Assembly (NCBI GenBank): GCA_025358155.1
Contig: JANYKR010000060.1
Location: 1-33,765 of the forward strand
Source: Betaproteobacteria bacterium
GTDB taxonomy: Bacteria > Pseudomonadota > Gammaproteobacteria > Burkholderiales > Burkholderiaceae_C
Direction of reading: 5' to 3'
Length of the DNA stretch: 33,765 bases
This document shows positions 1 to 8,266 of this stretch, one piece after another. The notes below the pieces were generated by a model. It worked only from the letters and a program-made list of their open reading frames with translations, was not told where the DNA came from and ran no database searches. Both the position numbers and the translations under genes were made by a program. The number at the start of each line of letters is the position of its first letter. The stretch's first letter is position 1.

Positions 1-180
1 GTCGCTCAAGCCCGCTTGGGAGGGCTGCTGGCCGAGTTCCTCCTTCAATGCCGAATTGACTGACGACAACTCATCCGCGCACTCAGCGACCGCCCCCTTG
101 ATCTGTTCACTCCGGTCCAGTGCCTGCGTCAGGGTGGAAGCTTCGGCCTGGTCATTGGGCGGGGTCGGGGATTTGGGCAT
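1..180 (-). CDS. Hypothetical small helical protein, partial (C-terminus beyond left edge)
   Basis: Reading the minus strand from an ATG at 180 gives 60 uninterrupted codons to the window edge. The protein starts MPKSPTPPNDQAEAS and continues into an amphipathic, Glu/Ala-rich segment including ECADELSSVNSALKEEL, which looks like one or two helices able to form a coiled coil. No stop is met, so the C-terminus lies outside the window. The same frame stays open upstream to about 382, but no Shine-Dalgarno site marks a start there; the ATG at 180 is chosen because the protein begins naturally with a Pro/Ser-rich tail before the helix. It is divergent from the small plus-strand gene at 461. I do not recognise a named family. 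From memory only, similar 'DLSSVNxxLKxEL' helices occur in small proteins of Proteobacteria encoded near signalling genes. Confidence 0.6.
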   Translation of the reverse strand, partial: MPKSPTPPNDQAEASTLTQALDRSEQIKGAVAECADELSSVNSALKEELGQQPSQAGLSD

Positions 181-460
181 ATGAATTGAGACGGTCCGGA
201 CAACGTGGGAACACCATGCCGCCGCTGTCTGCAACGGAGCTTGCCAACACTGACAAACTACACGGTAACGACCCTCGGGTCTGTGTGTTGGTGCACGGAG
301 CGACTGTCCCGCTTGCGAGGGCGCTGTCAGACCATCGCAGCCCGGACCGTGCGGCAGGACCCAACCGTTCCATCATCCCGCTCAATACCTGAACCCAACC
401 GACATAATTGACTCCCCGCGGCCATGCCAGAGTCCGGGCGCACCTTTGGACTCAAGCCAC

Positions 461-850
461 ATGAACAAGCCAACTCGCTCAACTGCAGCCGATCGGGCAG
501 CTGTCAAACAGCCCAGAAAGTCGACAGCCGGCGTCAAAGCACTGTCCGCCCGATCACGCACCGAGGTGGCGGCCATCAAGAACGCTGTCATAGCCCAGGA
601 ACTCGCACCCGCTGTGGCCATTGCGGTGCTCGAGAAGTCGGAGCAAGCACCGGGCGATCCGCCGGCGGCGCTGGATGTGTTGGCCGCCGGGGCGTCTTCG
701 TCCGAAATCGCCGGGAACGTTCGTGTGCAACTCATGTTCGACAACGGAACGGTGCTGCCCGTCGAGATGAGCGCTGCTGCGGGCGCCGCGCTGTCGGCCG
801 GGCTTGCCCACGAACTCCCGGCAAAGAAAAAGCCCAAGCCCCGGAAGTGA
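461..850 (+). CDS. Hypothetical small protein with basic tail
   Basis: A 129-residue frame starts at ATG 461 (MNKPTRSTAADRAAVKQ); an in-frame TTG at 446 is less likely. The N-terminal third is Lys/Arg/Ala-rich. A predicted helix around residues 30-65 (TEVAAIKNAVIAQELAPAVA) is followed by an Ala/Gly-rich stretch and a short beta-like segment (VRVQLMFDNGTVLPVEM, about residues 88-104). The protein ends in a basic Lys/Pro tail (PAKKKPKPRK). No signal peptide or membrane segment is seen, so it should be cytoplasmic, and the basic ends could bind nucleic acid or acidic partners (inference). A competing frame at 424-870 is Cys/Arg/Gly-rich with a random-looking composition and was rejected. The ribosome-binding site is weak. 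It is divergent from the left-edge gene and convergent with the hybrid kinase. Function unknown. Confidence 0.55.
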   Translation: MNKPTRSTAADRAAVKQPRKSTAGVKALSARSRTEVAAIKNAVIAQELAPAVAIAVLEKSEQAPGDPPAALDVLAAGASSSEIAGNVRVQLMFDNGTVLPVEMSAAAGAALSAGLAHELPAKKKPKPRK

Positions 851-937
851 AGTCCCGCAGACAAGGCTGACACCCAGCTCAGCGATGGCCGAGGTCAAGG
901 GTGGCTGGCCTCCGCCGGCTCAAGGGTGAACAGGGTG

Positions 938-959
938 GCGCACGCCCATGAGCGTGCGC
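938..959. terminator. Perfect 8-bp hairpin between convergent genes
   Basis: GCGCACGC (938-945) and GCGTGCGC (952-959) are exact inverted repeats around a six-base loop (CCATGA). The hairpin lies between the stop of the small plus-strand gene (850) and the stop of the minus-strand hybrid kinase (973), the usual place for a bidirectional terminator. Neither side carries a T-tract, so intrinsic termination is uncertain; it may only protect 3' ends. Confidence 0.5.
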
Positions 960-972
960 GGCCGGCGCGGAT

Positions 973-3162
973 TCAATCGATCTGAGCCGTGCCACCTGGG
1001 CTGGGGGCCGGCCCGCTGACGTCGAGCGCACGCCGCACTGCCGGCGCCAGGCGCTCCAACACATACGCCTTCGCGAGCACCTCACAGACGCCCAGCCGGC
1101 TCGCCTGTTCGCGCAGTTCGTCGCTCAACAGTCCGGTGGTCAACACCACCGCCGGTCGGGGGCACAAGGTCTCCAGCGAACGCACCAAGTCCAGTCCTGA
1201 CAGCCCCGGCATGTTGAAGTCGGTGACGACGGCGTCGAAGTGTCCGGGCGCGGCCCGAATCAGCTCGAGCGCGCTCGCCGGATCATCACTGCAGTCGACG
1301 GAGTAGCCGGCGCGCTCCAGCAGGCGCTGCAGCATGATCGGCATCACCGGGTCATCGTCGATCACCAGCACCCGTTCACCCCGGCCGCTGGCATCGGCCA
1401 CCTTGTCGGCCGCAGGAGGCTGCGCAATCTGCAGTTGCGCTGCCGGCAGGTAGACCTCAAATCGAGAGCCCGCGCCGGGCGACGACTCGACGGTGATCGC
1501 GCCGCCGTGCGACCGCACGATGCCGTGCGCCATCGACAGGCCAAGACCGGTGCCGGCGCCCACCGGCTTGGTGGTGAAGAAGGGGTCGAAGATTCGCTGC
1601 CGCGTCTCTGCCGACATGCCACTGCCATCGTCGGCCACCCAGAGGCGCACATGGGCGCCGGCATGCAGGCCCAGCGCTGCGGCCGTTGCCACCGACAGCT
1701 CGAACGCATCGGCACCGATCTCGACCCGGCCCTTGCGATCCCCGATCGCGTGCCACGCATTGGTGCAGAGATTGAGCAGCACCTGTTGCACCTGGGTGCC
1801 GTCGATGCACACCATCAAAGGGGCAGCAGCCAACCGCCGGTCGAGGGTCACCTGCGCCGGCAGGGTGGCCCGAAGCATGTCCAGGCCCTCGTCGATCACC
1901 GCCTGCAGGGGCTGGACCAGCAACTCCAGCGGATGATGCCGGCTGAAGGTCAGGATCTGGCGGACCAGCTTGCGGGCGCGGTCACCGGCGGCCCGAATCA
2001 TCGCCAGTTCCTGCTGCGCCCGCTCCAGCGCGCCCGATTGGATGTCGCTGCGTGCAAGGTCTGCATTGCCGATGATCGAACCCAGCACATTGTTGAAGTC
2101 GTGGGCGATGCCGCTGGCCAGGGTGCCGATCGACTCCATCTTCTGCGCCTCGCGCAGCTGAGATTCCAGCAAGCGCCGAGCGCCTTCGGCGTGTTCGCGG
2201 GCTGTCAGGTCACCGATCACGATGACAAATTCCAGCCCCGCGCCATCGCCGATCGCCGAGACCGAAACTTGCAAACGCAGCGCCCGGTCACGGTCGTCAC
2301 GGCCGTCGAACTCGGCTTGCCACGGCGCCAGATGGCCCGAAGCACCGACGCCGCCGCCCTGATCGGCTTGCAGCCGTGAATCCAGCGCGGGTATCCAGTC
2401 TGCGATCAGCCGGCGGAGGATGGCAGCCACTGTCGTGTTGAAGAGCGTCGCTGCCGCGGTGTTGGCTTCTAGGATGACACCCTGGGTATCCGTGCTGACG
2501 ATGCCCGCAGCGGCAGTCCCGATCACTGCCTGCAGGCGCTCGCGGCTGGCCTGCAAGTCGTTGGTGCGCGCCACGAGTTCGGTGACCTCCAGCCTTACGC
2601 CGACGACAAAGTTCGACGGTGTGCGCCGCTCGTAGGTGTTGATCCACTGACCGCCCTTGAGGCTCTGCAGGATCGGGCCATCGTGGCTGGCGCGCCTGGC
2701 CAGGCGTTGGCGCAGCCAGTCCTCCTCGCGGCCCGCTGCGGCCGGCACTCGACCGGCAGCGATGGCTCCGCGAAGGATGGCTTCAAAGCTGCAGCCGATC
2801 TGCAGCGAGTAGCCGATCCAGGGGTAGAGCTCGTCAATGCGCTTGTTGGCAAACAGCAGCCGGTCGTCCGCGTCGTAGATCTCCAGCCCGGTGGGCAGTT
2901 CATCGAGCGCCTCGCGCAGACGCGCCAAAGCCGCTTTGGCCTTGTCAGCGCGATCCGCAACTGCCCGTAACCCGCGCCACACCAGCAGTGCCGCGCAAGC
3001 TGCCAAGGCAAGTACCAGCCCGCCGGTGGCTGTGGCCAGGGCCTGCACCGTACGCCCGGCGCCAAGCCAGCTCACAGCCAGGGTTACCAGCGCAAAAACC
3101 AGCGCCAGGCTCAACAGCAGCCTGGTGTCGCGAAAGCTGATTCGGGCGGCGGGGCGCGGCAT
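973..3162 (-). CDS. Membrane-anchored hybrid sensor histidine kinase (PAS-PAS-HisKA-HATPase-REC)
   Basis: A 729-residue protein from ATG 3162; an in-frame TTG at 3171 lies only two bases after a GGAGG and so is less likely. Two hydrophobic segments at about residues 15-35 and 43-63 anchor it with almost no periplasmic loop, suggesting sensing in or near the membrane or in the cytosol. PAS-like domains cover about 85-195 and 205-325. The HisKA box is GIAHDFNNVLGS with phospho-acceptor His354. The ATPase domain shows the N box (VLLNLCTNAWHAI), ADDGSGM and GTGLGLSM. A C-terminal receiver (about 597-712) has the acidic IDDD, phospho-acceptor Asp648 in VVTDFNMPG, LTTG and the conserved Lys of LAKAY. 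The HDFNN form of the H box is typical of NtrB-like and hybrid kinases. No partner regulator gene is adjacent, so phosphate may pass to a distant partner. The family call is secure; the signal is unknown. Confidence 0.93.
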   Translation of the reverse strand: MPRPAARISFRDTRLLLSLALVFALVTLAVSWLGAGRTVQALATATGGLVLALAACAALLVWRGLRAVADRADKAKAALARLREALDELPTGLEIYDADDRLLFANKRIDELYPWIGYSLQIGCSFEAILRGAIAAGRVPAAAGREEDWLRQRLARRASHDGPILQSLKGGQWINTYERRTPSNFVVGVRLEVTELVARTNDLQASRERLQAVIGTAAAGIVSTDTQGVILEANTAAATLFNTTVAAILRRLIADWIPALDSRLQADQGGGVGASGHLAPWQAEFDGRDDRDRALRLQVSVSAIGDGAGLEFVIVIGDLTAREHAEGARRLLESQLREAQKMESIGTLASGIAHDFNNVLGSIIGNADLARSDIQSGALERAQQELAMIRAAGDRARKLVRQILTFSRHHPLELLVQPLQAVIDEGLDMLRATLPAQVTLDRRLAAAPLMVCIDGTQVQQVLLNLCTNAWHAIGDRKGRVEIGADAFELSVATAAALGLHAGAHVRLWVADDGSGMSAETRQRIFDPFFTTKPVGAGTGLGLSMAHGIVRSHGGAITVESSPGAGSRFEVYLPAAQLQIAQPPAADKVADASGRGERVLVIDDDPVMPIMLQRLLERAGYSVDCSDDPASALELIRAAPGHFDAVVTDFNMPGLSGLDLVRSLETLCPRPAVVLTTGLLSDELREQASRLGVCEVLAKAYVLERLAPAVRRALDVSGPAPSPGGTAQID

Positions 3163-3413
3163 CGGTGGCAAGACCTCCGCATCGGATGCTGTCCGTTGCC
3201 AGCCCCTCCGGCGCCCCGGTCTACAAGATAGGCCAGGTCAGGCAATGGCCATCTCGACCTACCCTGAGAAGCGTTAGCAAGAATCTGAGGGCGCGGCAGC
3301 TGAACGGGGCGATTCGCGCTAAAGGATGATGCTGGTCTCGCGGGGTAGACGTGATGGACACGTGGCGGCAAGCTGGCGCCGAGAGCCCTCGATGTGTCGA
3401 GCCTGATTGCGTT

Positions 3414-4385
3414 TCAAGGCAGAAGCTCGCCCGCAGCCGGCGGCCGACCCTGCCGGTAGAGCGCCAGCAGGCGCCGCCGCTGCGCCTGGACTGCCGCCGT
3501 TCGGCCGGGGTCGATCGCAGCACGCGCCAGGAAGCGCGCCTCGACATCACCCTCGCACTGACCTTGCGCCGCACACAGATGCAAGGCAACGAGCGACCGG
3601 CTGCTGCAGTCCATGCCGAGATCGCAGGCAAGCAGCGGCAACGCAGCGGCCAAGTCTTCGGCGGCGATTCGATCAGCTGCGGCATCGCTGCCCGCACGCG
3701 TTGACGAGAGCTTTTCAAGCAGCCGCTCAAGCGGCGCTGCGATCGACGCGATTGCCGCAGGATCGCCGCTGCGCAGCGCCCCGGTCGCCCAACGGCTCGC
3801 CTGCTCGATATTGCCGGCTGCCAGTTCATCCTCAACCTGCTGGCCCGCCTCGCGCAAACCGCCATCGGCCGCCAGCTCGCCTCGCAGCTTCAGCAGTGCG
3901 TCGCGACCCAGGCCCATGAACGATTGGCAGCGCGCGTAGAGCGACCTCAAGGCCTCCTCCCGTGCCATGCGCTGGGCGGCTGGCAGTGCGGCGATCAGCG
4001 GCTCGGGCGATGGGGTCTCGCCGGGGCGTGGCAGAAAAGCCGGCGTGCAGGCCGAGAACGCGCGCTGGGCTGCCGCCTTCAGGCGCGGATCGCCGCTGTC
4101 ACGGTAGCGCTGAAAGACCTGCAGCAGGTCAGGCGACTCGGCAAGCGGGTCGGTGAACTCAGCCGAATTGGCGACCGCAGGCGCTGCTGCGTCTCGCGGC
4201 GGCACAGCTTCGCCGCTCGTCTGCAGCGTCTGCAGCGTCGGCAGCTTGCGCGCAGGTGACGCAGGTGGCGCAGGTGGCGCGTCAGGCAGCGGCTTCGGCG
4301 GTGCCTGCTGCAACCAGGCCAGCCCCACCAGCACGGCTGCCACTGCCAACAGGCCGACCCACCACCGCAGGCGGGCCGTGCTCAC
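3414..4385 (-). CDS. Membrane-anchored hypothetical protein with six cysteines
   Basis: A 323-residue protein starting at GTG 4385 (MSTARLRWWVGLLAVAAVLV). The hydrophobic segment at residues 8-25, after a basic N-terminus, fits an uncleaved signal anchor. A Pro/Ala-rich linker follows (about 28-75), then a mostly alpha-helical region full of Ala/Leu/Glu. Six Cys residues lie in this outer part (FSACTP, YARCQS, LLACDLGMDC, HLCAAQGQC), enough for three disulfides if it faces the periplasm. The gene begins 27 nt after the stop of the secreted propeller-like gene on the same strand, so they are probably co-transcribed and may act together in the envelope (inference). The helical content could reflect a repeat fold of the TPR or Sel1 kind, but no clear repeat unit is visible. 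No family recognised. Confidence 0.72.
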   Translation of the reverse strand: MSTARLRWWVGLLAVAAVLVGLAWLQQAPPKPLPDAPPAPPASPARKLPTLQTLQTSGEAVPPRDAAAPAVANSAEFTDPLAESPDLLQVFQRYRDSGDPRLKAAAQRAFSACTPAFLPRPGETPSPEPLIAALPAAQRMAREEALRSLYARCQSFMGLGRDALLKLRGELAADGGLREAGQQVEDELAAGNIEQASRWATGALRSGDPAAIASIAAPLERLLEKLSSTRAGSDAAADRIAAEDLAAALPLLACDLGMDCSSRSLVALHLCAAQGQCEGDVEARFLARAAIDPGRTAAVQAQRRRLLALYRQGRPPAAGELLP

Positions 4386-4412
4386 GCACGCCCACCGCGC
4401 CGCCCGGTGCGG

Positions 4413-6008
4413 CTACATGCAGCCGTTGATCTTGAAGGACGCAACCCGCGTGCTCCAGTTGAAGGTGCCATCGGCCTTGAGGTACTGGCCGGTGAACCAG
4501 AAGGTGCAGTCGTCGGCCGGGTCGATGCTGAGGTGCGTGTAGTCACCCCAACGGCTGAGGTTGGCCAGTTGCGCCCCAGTGCCTTGCAGGATCAGCGACT
4601 CGCTACCCAGCGTGCCCGGGGTGTCGGCGGCCAGGCGGGTGGCATAAGCCAGGGCCGGCTTGGTGCTGCTGCTCGACATCGAGTAGCCGACAGCCAGGTT
4701 GCCCTGCTTGTCCATCGCTGCGCTGCCCATCCAGCGGAACTTGGTGTCGGGGCTGTAGGAGCCCTGCTGGTGGACGGCGGGTGTGCCCGCCATGCCACGC
4801 ACCTCGTACCAGCGCACGGCGCTGTTGCCGGTGCCGCGTTTGTTGGAAGTATTCACCTGCACCGAATGGTTGACCACCATGCGCTCGATGCCACCGATGT
4901 TGCGGTAGGCGAGGCGGAACATCAGCCGGTCGGCCAGAGAATCCAGCTTTTGGCTGGTGCCGGCCTGCGGGACGCAGGTGCCGCCGCTACAGGCCGCGTT
5001 GAACGCCGCCACCGGCAACTGCGTCGGGCCGATCAGGCTGCTGTTGGCGCTGTTGGCCCAATCGACCTTGAACTTCCAGAAGCCCAGCGTGGTTTGCAGT
5101 TTGGCCAGCAGGTAGTTGGGTGACCCGGCGGGCGGCGCCGTGCTGCCGTCGAGGTCAGCCGGCAGCAGGCCAGCATAGCTGGTGCTCAGCTGAAAGCACT
5201 GCTGGGTTGCCGCCAGACCCGACAGCATCTTGCTGCGGTCATAGGCGCAGGCGCGGGAGCCAGCAAAGGTCTGCCCATTGTTGAACATGTTGAAGGTGAT
5301 GTAGTAGGCATCAGGCCAGACTCCCATCTTCGGGTAATCGTTGAAGGCGGTGTACGGGAAGGCATAGCGGTAGTAGGCGCCGGTAGCGTCAGAGGTGGCC
5401 GACACCGCCACACATTGCCAGTAGCCGGCCGTGCCGCCCGGCACCGCAAATTGCGACAGCACCCATCGGTTGGCCGTCTTGTCGTACTGCACGATCGGGT
5501 CGCCGTCGTTGCTGGTCTCGCAAGCGCCGCCAAACCCGGCAAACAGCGAATTGCCCGCCTTCGGGTAGCCCGGTGCCAGCGCGCCGGTGGCCTTGTCGAA
5601 GATCGCGATGTCGGCATTGACCCATTGCACGTACTGCGTCGCACCCACAGCACCCGTGGTGTCGGGCGGCGCGTAGCGCGGGCTGTAGCTGCCCAGGCCG
5701 ACACCCACGCCGTCGAAGCCCAGGCCGGCGATGGTGGGCGCTGCCGGCCCCGCCCGGCTTTGCAGCACCGGATCAGCGGCCGTGCCCGGTCCATCGACCA
5801 GCGGCAGGTTCTTGATCGGGCGGGCGCGCTTCTCGGCGCCGATGCCCTCCAGGTGCGCCATGGCACCGGTGAGGCTGGGCAGGTGCGGCCCGGAGACCGC
5901 GTTGGACACTTCGGCGCCGTTGGAAGTGGTCTGGGCGCCAACGCTGGCCGCAGCCACGACGGCCACTGCGGCAGCGATGCCATTGAGAAGCTGAGAACGG
6001 GTGCGCAT
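4413..6008 (-). CDS. Secreted beta-propeller-like protein
   Basis: A 531-residue protein from ATG 6008, chosen because AGAGGA (6015-6020) sits six bases upstream and a classical signal peptide follows (MRTRSQLLNGIAAAVAVVAA..SVGAQ, cleavage near residue 26). A longer frame to 6329 adds about 107 Arg/Gly-rich residues with no signal and was discarded. The mature part has motifs that recur in large exported proteins of soil and water bacteria: APPDTTGAVGATQYVQWVN, DPIVQYDKTANRWVLSQF and NDYPKMGVWPDAYY, followed by aromatic beta-rich segments. It ends WSTRVASFKINGCM. Eight Cys residues are present, consistent with extracytoplasmic disulfides. A beta-propeller or similar all-beta fold is likely, but no catalytic motif is visible, so an enzyme role cannot be assigned. 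It is first in a two-gene unit with the anchored protein downstream. Confidence 0.8.
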   Translation of the reverse strand: MRTRSQLLNGIAAAVAVVAAASVGAQTTSNGAEVSNAVSGPHLPSLTGAMAHLEGIGAEKRARPIKNLPLVDGPGTAADPVLQSRAGPAAPTIAGLGFDGVGVGLGSYSPRYAPPDTTGAVGATQYVQWVNADIAIFDKATGALAPGYPKAGNSLFAGFGGACETSNDGDPIVQYDKTANRWVLSQFAVPGGTAGYWQCVAVSATSDATGAYYRYAFPYTAFNDYPKMGVWPDAYYITFNMFNNGQTFAGSRACAYDRSKMLSGLAATQQCFQLSTSYAGLLPADLDGSTAPPAGSPNYLLAKLQTTLGFWKFKVDWANSANSSLIGPTQLPVAAFNAACSGGTCVPQAGTSQKLDSLADRLMFRLAYRNIGGIERMVVNHSVQVNTSNKRGTGNSAVRWYEVRGMAGTPAVHQQGSYSPDTKFRWMGSAAMDKQGNLAVGYSMSSSSTKPALAYATRLAADTPGTLGSESLILQGTGAQLANLSRWGDYTHLSIDPADDCTFWFTGQYLKADGTFNWSTRVASFKINGCM

Positions 6009-6026
6009 TGCGAATCCTCTGGCATT

Positions 6027-6042
6027 GCCAAGCCCCCTTGGC
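6027..6042 (-). promoter_or_regulatory. Hairpin in the leader of the secreted protein gene
   Basis: GCCAAG (6027-6032) and CTTGGC (6037-6042) are perfect inverted repeats with a four-base loop. In the minus-strand mRNA this stem lies six bases upstream of the AGAGGA ribosome-binding site of the secreted propeller-like protein. It could affect translation or mRNA stability; that role is inference from position. Confidence 0.35.
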
Positions 6043-6394
6043 GGGCTCATATTCTCTCGCCTGCAGCGCATCTGACAAGCCCCCCAACAACGGCCCGACG
6101 CACTGGTTTTTGAAACGGCATGTATTCGGGTTCGTTGGACCGAAACCAGGTCGGTCTGGGATGGGTCCCCTGGCTCCAGCCCGCTTTTTTGAATCAACCC
6201 AAGCCGCAACTTTTGCAGGATTCGGCTCCCGGATCGACCGGCCGCTGCCAGCGCCAGAGCCCCTCGGGCTTGCGTTCGGGCCAGCGCCGTGTCCGCCCCA
6301 GATCGCCCTCTAAAATCCAGGCGTTTCAAAGCTGCCGCCAGCCTGGCCGGCCAGCGCCTAGCCCACCGCGCCGGCGCCCTCGCATCCCTGCCCC
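6043..6394. other. Divergent intergenic region without a gene
   Basis: This stretch separates the minus-strand secreted protein from the plus-strand exporter operon and should hold both promoters. No convincing reading frame, tRNA or repeat was found. Two details stand out. An imperfect stem (6146-6173) is followed by a run of six T at 6185-6190, terminator-like for the plus strand although no plus-strand gene precedes it. A TAAAAT at 6311-6316 could serve as a -10 box for the exporter operon, but no convincing -35 lies at the right spacing. Confidence 0.4.
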
Positions 6395-8266
6395 ATGACC
6401 CTGTCCCGCCTCATCGGTGGTTTTGTGCTGACCCATTGGCGTGCCTACGCTTCAGCGGCCGCGATGCTGTCGGGCGTTGCACTGCTGGGGGTCTGGCTGC
6501 CGCGCCAGATCGGCCAGATGGTCGATGCGCTGGTGGCGCGGCGCCTGACGGGTGCTGCGCTGTGGCATGAGATCGGCTTGCTGCTGGCGGCCGGTGCGCT
6601 GATCTACGGCCTGCGGGTGGCCTGGCGGCTCCAGCTCTTTGCCACCGCCTACCGGCTGGGGCGGGACCTTCGGGTGCAGCTCTACGGCCGGCTTCTGCAG
6701 CAAGGCCCGCGCTTTTTTCAGACCCAGCGCACCGGCGATCTGATGGCGCTGGCCACCAACGATGTGGATGCGGTGGAGATGGCTGCGGGTGAGGCCATGC
6801 TCGCCGGCTTCGACGGCACGATGACGCTGCTGTTGGTGGTGGCCACCATGACGCTGGGGGTGGACTGGCGGCTGGCCGGGGTGGTGCTGCTGCCTTTCCC
6901 GTTGATGGCGCTGGCGTTTTGGTGGATCTCGCGCCACCTGCACCTGGCCTCGCGCCAGGCGCTGGACGCTTTTGGCGCGCTCAACGACCAGGTGCAAGAG
7001 AGCCTGACCGGCGTGCGCACGCTGCGTGCGCTGGGGCTGGCGGGCTACAGCAGCGCGCAGTTTGGCGCACTGGCCAGCGCGGCGGCCGATGCGGGTGGCA
7101 GGGCCCAGCGCTGGGAGGCGGCTTATGAGCCTGCTGTGGGCCTGACGCTGAGTGCGGCGATGGCCTTGTCACTGGGCTTTGGCGGCTGGCTGGTCTGGCG
7201 CAACGAGATGAGCCTGGGTCAGCTCACCAGCTTTGGCCTCTACCTGAGCCAGCTGATCTGGCCGATGTTTGCCGCCGGCTGGGTGCTGGCCCTGATCGAG
7301 CGGGGCCGCGCCGCCTGGGCCCGGCTGGCGCCAGTGCTGGAGACGCCGTTGACGGTAGACGACCACGGCACCCAGGCCAGCCTGGCGCCCGGCCTGCTGC
7401 AGGCCACTCACCTTCACTTTGCCTACCCCGGCCAGCAGCGGCCAGCGCTGGCGGGCTTGAGCTTCGAGCTGCCGGCCGGCCAGACCCTGGGCCTGGTCGG
7501 GCCGACCGGCGCCGGCAAGAGCAGCCTGCTCAAGCTGCTGCAGCGCCAGTGGCCGGCCGACCAGGGCCAGATCCGCTGGAGCGGCGTTGCGCTGCCCGAC
7601 TACCGATTGAGCGCGCTGCGCGCGGCAATCTCCTGGGTACCGCAAGAGCCGTTCTTGTTCTCCGCCAGCGTGGCCGAGAACATTGCACTGGCCAGGCCCG
7701 GCGCCAGCCGCGCGCAGATCATGGCTGCGGCAAAAGCCGCAGCGGTGCACGAGGACATCTGCCGGCTGCCGCAGGGCTACGACACGCCGGTGGGCGAGCG
7801 TGGCATCACGCTGTCTGGCGGCCAGCGCCAGCGGCTGGCGATTGCCCGCGCCTTGCTGGTCGATGCGCCGCTGCTGCTGCTCGACGACGCCCTCTCCGCC
7901 GTGGACACTGGCACCGCAGCGCGCATCCTGGCCAACCTGCAGCAGCACCGACAAGGCCGCAGCGTGATCATCGTCAGCCACCGACTGGCCACGGTGAGAG
8001 ACGCCGACCAGATCCTGGTGCTGCGCCACGGCAGGGTGGCCGAGCAGGGCCGGCATACCGACTTGATCGACCGGGTGCAAGCCGACGGCCATGCCGGCTG
8101 GTATGCCACCCAGTGGCGGGTGCAGCAGCTGGAGGCCTCGCTCGCTGATACCGACGCCAATACCGACGCCAATGCCGACGCCGATACCGACGACGAAGCC
8201 AGCAACCCGAGCGGCGGCAGCAGCCCGCTGGGCTCGGAAGCGCTCCACCCCGGCCGCCACCCATGA
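6395..8266 (+). CDS. mdlA: Heterodimeric ABC exporter, MdlA-type half (degenerate Walker B)
   Basis: A 623-residue fused permease/ATPase: about six membrane segments in residues 1-310, then a nucleotide-binding domain. Walker A is GPTGAGKSS (Lys375), the Q-loop VPQEPFLFSASVAENI, the signature LSGGQRQR and the H-loop VSHRLAT. After the Walker B Asp497 the catalytic Glu is replaced by Asp498 (LLLLDDALSAVD), as in E. coli MdlA and other degenerate halves of heterodimeric exporters. Resemblance to MdlA covers the whole length, including TGDLMALATNDVDAV and the closing QQLEASL. Beyond that the protein has an extra tail of about 35 residues rich in Asp, Asn, Ala and Thr from a short DNA repeat. The gene overlaps the MdlB partner by 4 nt (ATGA). 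The transported substrate is not shown by the sequence; multidrug or lipid-like compounds are usual for the family. No clear Shine-Dalgarno site precedes the ATG. Confidence 0.92.
   Translation: MTLSRLIGGFVLTHWRAYASAAAMLSGVALLGVWLPRQIGQMVDALVARRLTGAALWHEIGLLLAAGALIYGLRVAWRLQLFATAYRLGRDLRVQLYGRLLQQGPRFFQTQRTGDLMALATNDVDAVEMAAGEAMLAGFDGTMTLLLVVATMTLGVDWRLAGVVLLPFPLMALAFWWISRHLHLASRQALDAFGALNDQVQESLTGVRTLRALGLAGYSSAQFGALASAAADAGGRAQRWEAAYEPAVGLTLSAAMALSLGFGGWLVWRNEMSLGQLTSFGLYLSQLIWPMFAAGWVLALIERGRAAWARLAPVLETPLTVDDHGTQASLAPGLLQATHLHFAYPGQQRPALAGLSFELPAGQTLGLVGPTGAGKSSLLKLLQRQWPADQGQIRWSGVALPDYRLSALRAAISWVPQEPFLFSASVAENIALARPGASRAQIMAAAKAAAVHEDICRLPQGYDTPVGERGITLSGGQRQRLAIARALLVDAPLLLLDDALSAVDTGTAARILANLQQHRQGRSVIIVSHRLATVRDADQILVLRHGRVAEQGRHTDLIDRVQADGHAGWYATQWRVQQLEASLADTDANTDANADADTDDEASNPSGGSSPLGSEALHPGRHP
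8147..8200 (+). repeat. Short tandem repeat encoding an Asp-rich tail of MdlA
   Basis: A run of six-base units of the type GATACC / GACGCC / AATACC / AATGCC encodes alternating Asp or Asn with Thr or Ala (DTDANTDANADADTDDEA). It lies after the conserved end of the exporter half and keeps the frame, since units are multiples of three. Such arrays can change length by slippage without frameshift. A similar pair of copies (ACCGACACAGCC at 8269-8280 and 8284-8295) opens the next gene. Confidence 0.75.

Noticed and set aside
194-201. GTCCGGAC palindrome upstream of the left-edge gene
   Set aside because: An eight-base GC-rich palindrome is expected by chance in such DNA, and no second copy or promoter element supports a regulatory role.
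6009-6329. 107-codon N-terminal extension of the secreted propeller-like protein
   Set aside because: It has random-looking Arg/Gly/Ser composition, while ATG 6008 has a ribosome-binding site and starts a classical signal peptide.
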